Positions 1 through 5,467 of a DNA stretch of 9,671 nt are shown here, piece after piece. Under the pieces are notes generated by a model. The model searched no databases and was not told the origin of the DNA. It was given only the letters and a program-made list of their open reading frames with translations. Origin of the DNA: Chlamydiota bacterium (GTDB taxonomy: Bacteria > Chlamydiota > Chlamydiia > Chlamydiales > Waddliaceae); the NCBI GenBank assembly GCA_011065005.1, contig JAAKFP010000058.1:1-9671 (forward strand), in the 5' to 3' direction. The translations under genes were made by a program, and so were the position numbers. Positions within the stretch are counted from its first letter, which is position 1, and each line of letters begins with the position of its first letter.

Positions 1-2990
1 GCACTATTGTGCAACTGTTCAAGCAAGGGCTGTTTCGCACTATAGGGCACACAAGCAACACGTCGATACAGGGTATGTAACCGTTGAACAAATTCATGCC
101 GTCCTGGGCCATCAGGATCGATATCGTCTACCTTTTGACCAAGCACTCTAGCACCCATCTCGTTAAAGGAGTCGATCGTTTCTTGAGATTGTGTTCCGAA
201 GTTCAACTGTGTAAACAAAACCTCACAAATGTCCTGAACATAGGGATTCTCACCCTCGTCCCCTAAAGCTTGCCGCAGTCTTGACAGGAATCTATCATTA
301 TACGTTCTGCGCACCTTTGCAAGGTGCTCCTGATTGAAGCGCTCCTCATCCGCTAATTCGATAGAAACACTATTCAATAGCTCATCATAAAGCTCTTTAA
401 TAATATCCTGAGGTTTTTTGTTTGGGACCTTCATCCAACTTCCATCTAACGATTCATCCAACCTTTCCTCGAGAACATCTGAAAACTTTCTTTCAAAAGC
501 TTTACGCAACTCTAAAATTTGAGATTCGTACTTTTTAACCCTCCACATCACTTCTTTGGGATCACTAGACTCGACAAAAACCCCACGCAACCTGTCGAAG
601 TATGAAGGACCTTCAACCTTACTCTCAGGCATCTCAGATAACAGGCCATTGATCTTTTCAAGAATCAATTTGCTGCCTGGAAGTTTTTCCAGTTCCACAG
701 CAGCATGGGCAAGAGAAGGTCTAAGAACGTCTACAATACCTGTAACTTCCTTTTCATCTACATCAATCTGAGAAACGATTCGAAGGTATTCGCGGCAAGT
801 TGCTGTAATCTCATCAATGGTTTGATCAACACCTTCAAGATCCGTTACATCGATAGCGATTCTCTCCAACGTTTCCTTCGCCTCCAGCATTTTCTCCTTC
901 ATGCGAGGATACTTGACATCGGGCTGCTGCTGTATGACTTCAGGATCAATCTGCTTAGCAAGGAAATCCATGATGCCCTTAGGTGTTAGCCAGCTTAGGC
1001 GCAACCCTTCCATTGCAATTATCGAGCGCCTACCTCCAGGGGAAGTAAATTTGTCTAACTGATCATTCACAAAGACCTCTGCGATGGTCAGCCGTCCTGG
1101 AACACACTGTTTTATTCCTTCTTCACTACTATCAACTACTTCTAAGCTGTACTTTGTCCTGCTTTGAAAATCGTTGAAATTACTTGACCTTGATTCCTCT
1201 GAAACAGGAATGACAAAATCACTCGAAGTTGTGCTCGGGTGCAATCCCATTCTTCCTACTTTAAGACCATATTGATCAGTCACATCATGCAATTGCCCAC
1301 ATCCATCAGCTAAATAGGCCTGATTCATCAGCACCATCAATTCCAAAAGTTTTATTCGCACGAGAGGCTCAACATCTTTGGGATCACAACCCGATTTTTC
1401 TACAATCTCTTCCAAAGTCTTTTTCTCAATTCTCGAGTTGAGAGACAAATTCATCAGTGCCGAGACGATTCTTGGGTTGTGATTATTTGCTTTTATCTCA
1501 GGATCTAATAGCTTTTGGAGCACTGCTTCTGGTAGGCCAGACTTCTCAATTTCCTCATCACCGCTGAATTGTTCACACAGCTTCCGTAAATACTTTGAGT
1601 TTTTATTCGCACGAATAATTTCTTGTATTTTGTCTGGGTTCGCAAGCAGATATTTCGTGTAAGCTTCATTCATTACTTTGACAAATGCTGCAGGATCATC
1701 CTTATTCTTCTCTCCTCGTAGACCAAGAGGAATCTCTATATCACCAAAACGAAATGTATTTAAGGTTCGATTGATGCTGTCATTCACAAAAAGACTTGCA
1801 GCTTCCCGTATATTGGCTTCAAGGTGCTCACTTTCCGATTTATCCTCTCGCTTCTTGAGAATATTGTACAATATAAAATCTAAGGCAGGAGTATTCTCAT
1901 CCAACTCGCCGACTGGCACTGCAACAGAAGGTGTATGCCTCCCTTGAAGCTCTAACAGTTGAAAACAGCTGGAACTCTCCGGCATAGGAAGGTCGAATAC
2001 GCTCTCTCCGCACATAATGATTTGAATAAGTCTAGCCACAGCAATTCGTTGTTCTTCATTGTATATCAGTGAGGTCAAACCCGGGAATTGGTTCTGAGCC
2101 ATTTCAATAGCGGTCTTTAGCTGGTACAAGGTTGAATAAATCATTCCTGTCTCTTGATCGACAACCGGCAGCTTCTCTGCTCGAATAAATTTTCTGCGGA
2201 AATCACGATATAGCTTCATAGCTTTAGGAACCACTTGCCGCACGTCTCCCATGAATCTCTCATGAGCTTCTTGAAGGTATTCCTGATCCCCTCGTCCCTT
2301 TCTCTTTTCCAGTTCTATCGTGATCTTATTAGCAATATCCCCTCTTTCCTCAGCAGTTAAAGCATCAAGATGTATATGCACTTCTTTGGGTTTCGCCTCT
2401 TCTTCTTTACCTTCAGAGCCCCGAACTTCTTCTGCCGGTTCAATCTCTTCTACTGTTCTTCTCTCCACCTCGACAACAGGAGCGACTTCCTTTTTCTCCG
2501 GTTCTCTATCAATGATTGCAACCTCTATGGGATAGAGAAGCCTCCTTGTTGCTTCAGAATGAAGACCTACATAGCCGTCATCAGGAGACACAAAACGAGA
2601 AGGCCTACGAACTTTGTTTTCTTCCTCTTCTTTTGGCTTCTCTTCAACCTTTTCAGGGGTGCTTCCGCCCTCAACTGAACGCGTACCTACAAAACTTCCA
2701 CCTTCAGGGTGAACCACACGATGAACATCACGAGCAACACTCTCCCCATCATCATTATCACCGCTACCTTTATCTGATCCCCCCTTAGGATCTATCTTTT
2801 TGAAACTATATTTTTCCACCATTGCTCTGAAAGTGGCAAAACCGCCAAAGCCTAGAAACGGGAGGGATATGAGGGTAGCGCCGATCGTGGCGAGAATCGT
2901 TAACGCCTTTTGACCGCCTGACAATCGGGCAAAGTCTTTGCAGGAGTTAAACTCCTTGGAAAATGGGCAAAAATAACTAAAAATTTTCAT
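1..2990 (-). CDS. Large hypothetical protein with one N-terminal hydrophobic segment (3' end beyond the window)
   Basis: I do not recognise this protein. The minus strand is open without a stop for 996 codons from ATG at 2990 to the window edge, so the C-terminus is missing. The start is well fixed: an in-frame TAG lies 9 bases upstream, TAGG precedes the ATG by 6 bases, and the next Met (residue 57) lies beyond the hydrophobic segment. Residues 1-28 are mixed polar and aromatic and do not resemble a classical signal peptide. Residues 29-54 are strongly hydrophobic with a Pro-Phe-Leu-Gly-Phe-Gly-Gly centre, so they form one membrane span or a tight hairpin. Residues 65-203 are low-complexity and rich in Glu, Lys, Gly and Pro, probably disordered. 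From about 204 onward the chain looks globular and mostly helical, with no nucleotide-binding or protease motif seen. It is divergent from the next unknown gene. A membrane-anchored or type III secreted host-interaction protein is possible in a chlamydial setting, but this is inference. Confidence 0.92.
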   Translation of the reverse strand, partial: MKIFSYFCPFSKEFNSCKDFARLSGGQKALTILATIGATLISLPFLGFGGFATFRAMVEKYSFKKIDPKGGSDKGSGDNDDGESVARDVHRVVHPEGGSFVGTRSVEGGSTPEKVEEKPKEEEENKVRRPSRFVSPDDGYVGLHSEATRRLLYPIEVAIIDREPEKKEVAPVVEVERRTVEEIEPAEEVRGSEGKEEEAKPKEVHIHLDALTAEERGDIANKITIELEKRKGRGDQEYLQEAHERFMGDVRQVVPKAMKLYRDFRRKFIRAEKLPVVDQETGMIYSTLYQLKTAIEMAQNQFPGLTSLIYNEEQRIAVARLIQIIMCGESVFDLPMPESSSCFQLLELQGRHTPSVAVPVGELDENTPALDFILYNILKKREDKSESEHLEANIREAASLFVNDSINRTLNTFRFGDIEIPLGLRGEKNKDDPAAFVKVMNEAYTKYLLANPDKIQEIIRANKNSKYLRKLCEQFSGDEEIEKSGLPEAVLQKLLDPEIKANNHNPRIVSALMNLSLNSRIEKKTLEEIVEKSGCDPKDVEPLVRIKLLELMVLMNQAYLADGCGQLHDVTDQYGLKVGRMGLHPSTTSSDFVIPVSEESRSSNFNDFQSRTKYSLEVVDSSEEGIKQCVPGRLTIAEVFVNDQLDKFTSPGGRRSIIAMEGLRLSWLTPKGIMDFLAKQIDPEVIQQQPDVKYPRMKEKMLEAKETLERIAIDVTDLEGVDQTIDEITATCREYLRIVSQIDVDEKEVTGIVDVLRPSLAHAAVELEKLPGSKLILEKINGLLSEMPESKVEGPSYFDRLRGVFVESSDPKEVMWRVKKYESQILELRKAFERKFSDVLEERLDESLDGSWMKVPNKKPQDIIKELYDELLNSVSIELADEERFNQEHLAKVRRTYNDRFLSRLRQALGDEGENPYVQDICEVLFTQLNFGTQSQETIDSFNEMGARVLGQKVDDIDPDGPGRHEFVQRLHTLYRRVACVPYSAKQPLLEQLHNS

Positions 2991-3028
2991 ACGAACCTAA
3001 ATTCTGTTGTACAGCATACCATTTTTTG

Positions 3029-3043
3029 TATATGTTGCATATA
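3029..3043. repeat. Perfect 15-bp palindrome, possible operator
   Basis: TATATG, a TTG spacer, then CATATA form a perfect 6-bp inverted repeat. It lies roughly 10 to 25 bases downstream of the transcription start predicted from the extended -10 box at 3059-3067 on the minus strand. A repressor bound there could block the large minus-strand gene. The element is short and AT-rich, so it may be chance. No binding protein can be named. Confidence 0.3.
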
Positions 3044-3058
3044 ACTGATTTTTACATA

Positions 3059-3067
3059 ATTATAGCA
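3059..3067 (-). promoter_or_regulatory. Extended -10 promoter for the large minus-strand gene
   Basis: Read on the minus strand, the sequence is TGCTATAAT: a perfect -10 hexamer with the TG dinucleotide of an extended -10 promoter. The expected start is near 3052, giving a leader of about 60 bases before the ATG at 2990. The upstream -35 position is poor (TTAAAT, 3 of 6 at a 16-bp spacing), which is tolerated at extended -10 promoters. It is the best match to a housekeeping promoter in this intergenic region. Confidence 0.5.
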
Positions 3068-3115
3068 GAACTATATTAAGATTTAATTAAGTTTCTGCAT
3101 AAATAGCGTTGTTGC

Positions 3116-3133
3116 GGCTTTGTTGCATCATTC
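3116..3133. repeat. Possible solitary insertion-sequence end (IS903/IS5-type terminal repeat)
   Basis: GGCTTTGTTGCATCATTC agrees at 15 of 18 positions, including the first ten, with the 18-bp terminal inverted repeat of IS903 as I remember it. No transposase frame, second inverted end or target duplication is visible nearby. If real, it is a remnant of a lost element. A chance match in an AT-rich spacer is quite possible. Confidence 0.2.
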
Positions 3134-3260
3134 ACTACAGATTAGGATCACTATATCTCTTATCTGTGTGCATCTGTGGTGAACTAAATAACATCGCCCT
3201 TTATTATATCAAAATCCAGGAATTACCAAAAGCATAAAAACGATTAAATTTATTATTATG

Positions 3261-3289
3261 TTGCAAATTAACCAATAACGTATTAATAT
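3261..3289 (+). promoter_or_regulatory. Candidate promoter for the 651-residue gene
   Basis: TTGCAA at 3261-3266 and TAATAT at 3284-3289 each match the housekeeping consensus at 4 of 6 positions and are separated by exactly 17 bases. Transcription would begin near 3296, downstream of the ATG at 3291. The leader would then be about 37 bases and carry the Shine-Dalgarno sequence used by the ATG at 3333. The two lines of evidence agree with each other, although the region is AT-rich and chance matches are common. Confidence 0.4.
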
Positions 3290-3322
3290 CATGTTATTTA
3301 AAGTAAATAAACACGTTAGAGT

Positions 3323-3326
3323 AGGA
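3323..3326 (+). promoter_or_regulatory. Ribosome binding site that decides the start of the 651-residue gene
   Basis: AGGA stands 6 bases ahead of ATG 3333. The earlier in-frame ATG at 3291 is preceded only by AT-rich sequence with no purine-rich site. This favours 3333 as the true start. Confidence 0.55.
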
Positions 3327-3332
3327 TCTGAA

Positions 3333-5288
3333 ATGGTTAGCGATACGACCACAACCTGTGGATGTGGATTTTCCGAGTGCTTCCAGAACACCTGGAACAA
3401 ACTACAGACCAGTGTAACTCAACTCCTTGCAAATAAAAATGTAGCTTACCCTCAAACACACACCCTAAAAAAATCTCTAAATAAAACCACTGTCTTGTTA
3501 CAGGATATTCGACACTTGGAAGAATCCGGCTACAATGATGACGACATTCTTCAACTAGCGAAAAAAATCAACGGGGTTGCCGGAAATCTTATCATGGAAT
3601 CCCTTGAGGTTTTAAAATCCCCAGAAGGGCAAGAAACCCTTTTTGCAACATCCCAGCTAGCCTCAGCCCTAAAGTCCTTAAAGCCATTACGACGACAAAC
3701 TTGGCAGAAATTGTCCCAAGATGTTCAGGAATTATTTGATGCCATCACCCCTTACACATCACCACCGACTAGAAATGAAGACAAACGCCTCACCTGTTGT
3801 TCGGCAACTGACCTACCCCGAGGTTCCTTTTATCTGAGTTTTGCCGACGCCAGTCTTTTCCGTGCACAATATTATTCAAAAAAAAATGTGGCTGGCGAAA
3901 TACATTTTACGCTCCCCGATCATCGAGGGGTCGTCCTTTGCGGCACGGGAAAATTCCCTCATATTGACCAGATAGAAAAGTATGCCTTGCAAGAGCACTC
4001 TAAAATTCAAGACATCTTCGATGTCGAATCTTTAAACTCTCAAATTACCAAATTTAAAAAATACCCTGATATTAGTCGTGAGACAACACCTCAATGGCAA
4101 CACCAAAGTGCTCTACTGCAAGCGGAATACCTAAATAGGATTCTCCAGTCGCTAGGGGTTCCTGTGGATCGTCCACTCTCCATAGCTGAAAAAGGAGAAT
4201 GGTCAATTTTTCCAAGTGGAGGAATTTACACTGTTTTTAGTCAAACTCTCATCGAAACGGATCAAGAAAAATTGAAAAGAATGGCGGGTGCCATCCGTAC
4301 ATTTTTTGATCTTGAAAAAATGTATGGACTCGTCCTTATGCATGATGCAACTCACGTAAGAACTCCTTCTGCCAAAGATCCGTTTTTGCTTCGCGATAGT
4401 GATCATGTTTTTACTTCCAAGCTCCCTTCCAAGTTAGCATTCATTGAAGGTTCAATAGAAAAACGACATGATGAATTAAAAAAGTATTTAGAAAGAATCT
4501 ACCCTAAAGCTTTCGCTTCGGAGATTTTTCGTCATTCAACAGATAAGAGCAATGAAGAGGAGAAGATCGTCAATTTTCTTTCCCTGTTGGTTAAAAAAGG
4601 ATTCCTCAGCTTCGAAAGTTTATTAACAGGGTCGGAAGAAGCTTTGGAAGTACTCTACGCTATAATGCATCCCCCCTACCTGTACAAGAATTCCGAAGAG
4701 ATTCCTTGGGATAAACTTACAAGTCTCGATAACCTCTTGGTCTATCTGCATCTTAAGCAATATGCCAGCCAAAACAAAGAAAAGAGAAAAACAACACCAG
4801 AAAAAAATATCTATCAAGATGCACATCCCATTGAGAATATTCCTCGCTTAGGTCAAACCACCCCAGCAGACAAATCCTTGGAAACGATATCACGCGAACA
4901 GCTCAAAAAGCTAATGATCACGCGCCTACACGATGAATTTCTCAAGAACCCTAAAAAGCCTCTTCAAGAAATTCTTCAAGATCTTATCGACAAACAATGC
5001 GAGAAGCTATCAGAAAAAGCAAGGGAGGACTCTTTCAAGCTTTTCTTGGGACCCTTTATTGAGGAACTGAACCAGATGATTTTTCCTGAAATAACGACAG
5101 GGAATATTATCGATAGGATCACACTCCTCCGAACAGCGAACATCATTGCAGAAGATGACAACCCAAAAAAAGAGCTTGTCACCAAAATGCTCTACGAAGT
5201 ACTTCATCCGCATATGAAAGAACATGAAAAAAAGAGGGTCGCCGGAGAGGTTCTTCAACGTGTCCTAAACTACCGAGAGCATCTCTAA
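3333..5288 (+). CDS. Hypothetical soluble protein, 651 residues, no recognised family
   Basis: I do not recognise this protein. I start it at ATG 3333 because of AGGA at 3323-3326; the longer frame from 3291 would give 665 residues but has no ribosome binding site and would fall under the likely promoter. In 651-residue numbering, the N-terminus holds a Thr-rich and Cys-rich patch (TTTTCGCGFSEC, about 5-16), followed by predicted helices to about 140. A central region with more strand-like sequence runs to about 380, including Phe-Tyr-Leu-Ser-Phe-Ala near 166 and a Gly-Gly-Ile-Tyr segment near 296. An HDATH sequence lies at about 337-341. The C-terminal third is very rich in Lys and Glu and looks helical. 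There is no signal peptide or membrane span. The gene is divergent from the other large unknown gene and is separated from lon by 179 bases. A lineage-specific cytoplasmic or type III secreted protein is conceivable, but nothing here proves it. Confidence 0.93.
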   Translation: MVSDTTTTCGCGFSECFQNTWNKLQTSVTQLLANKNVAYPQTHTLKKSLNKTTVLLQDIRHLEESGYNDDDILQLAKKINGVAGNLIMESLEVLKSPEGQETLFATSQLASALKSLKPLRRQTWQKLSQDVQELFDAITPYTSPPTRNEDKRLTCCSATDLPRGSFYLSFADASLFRAQYYSKKNVAGEIHFTLPDHRGVVLCGTGKFPHIDQIEKYALQEHSKIQDIFDVESLNSQITKFKKYPDISRETTPQWQHQSALLQAEYLNRILQSLGVPVDRPLSIAEKGEWSIFPSGGIYTVFSQTLIETDQEKLKRMAGAIRTFFDLEKMYGLVLMHDATHVRTPSAKDPFLLRDSDHVFTSKLPSKLAFIEGSIEKRHDELKKYLERIYPKAFASEIFRHSTDKSNEEEKIVNFLSLLVKKGFLSFESLLTGSEEALEVLYAIMHPPYLYKNSEEIPWDKLTSLDNLLVYLHLKQYASQNKEKRKTTPEKNIYQDAHPIENIPRLGQTTPADKSLETISREQLKKLMITRLHDEFLKNPKKPLQEILQDLIDKQCEKLSEKAREDSFKLFLGPFIEELNQMIFPEITTGNIIDRITLLRTANIIAEDDNPKKELVTKMLYEVLHPHMKEHEKKRVAGEVLQRVLNYREHL

Positions 5289-5322
5289 TATCATTCATTT
5301 TCAACGTATTAGAAAATTTTTT
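5285..5322 (+). terminator. Weak hairpin with T-run after the 651-residue gene
   Basis: CTAATA at 5285-5290, overlapping the stop codon, pairs with TATTAG at 5307-5312, and a run of six Ts follows at 5317-5322. The stem has only 6 pairs, is AT-rich and has a 16-base loop, so it is a poor intrinsic terminator. It is recorded because it is the only candidate between this gene and the lon promoter. Confidence 0.2.
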
Positions 5323-5408
5323 ATTTGCTTCTTGCCATGAAAAATCGATCGTTCTAGTGTAAGAATTAAATGGGGTACTTTGTTTTTCTCTACACGACAC
5401 AAGAACGG

Positions 5409-5438
5409 TTGATTCTTAATACCCTGTAACGTTAAAAT
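5409..5438 (+). promoter_or_regulatory. Candidate lon promoter
   Basis: TTGATT at 5409-5414 (4 of 6) is followed after 18 bases by TAAAAT at 5433-5438 (5 of 6). The predicted start near 5445 leaves a short leader with AGGGA at 5459-5463, four bases ahead of the lon ATG. No CIRCE heat-shock operator (inverted TTAGCACTC) is present upstream, so HrcA control is not indicated. Confidence 0.5.
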
Positions 5439-5467
5439 CTAAGAAAACATACACTTTTAGGGACATA

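Larger units (their letters stand above)
2991..3332. other. Divergent AT-rich intergenic region
   Basis: This stretch separates the two large unknown genes, which are transcribed away from each other. It is clearly richer in A and T than the flanking genes. It holds candidate promoters for both genes, one perfect palindrome and a short insertion-sequence-like end, each listed separately. I saw no tRNA, no convincing small protein gene and no riboswitch-like structure. The one plus-strand ATG at 3291 that would shorten the region lies directly behind a candidate -10 box. Confidence 0.8.

Noticed and set aside
84..2788. Several short plus-strand frames of 60-102 codons
   Set aside because: All lie antisense to the continuous 996-codon minus-strand gene, lack ribosome binding sites and have low-complexity Ser/Leu/Phe-rich translations typical of shadow frames.
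3241..3290. Short TTATTATTAT repeat and the ATTAA/TTAAT inverted pair
   Set aside because: They are too short and AT-rich to separate from chance in this spacer.
3209..3400. 63-codon minus-strand frame across the divergent region
   Set aside because: It overlaps the start of the 651-residue gene and its promoter, and its hydrophobic translation reflects AT-rich spacer rather than a membrane protein.
5179..5400. 73-codon minus-strand frame between the unknown gene and lon
   Set aside because: It begins at GTG without a ribosome binding site and overlaps the 3' end of the upstream gene in antisense.
5289..5467. Possible HrcA/CIRCE heat-shock operator upstream of lon
   Set aside because: Neither TTAGCACTC nor its inverted partner is present.
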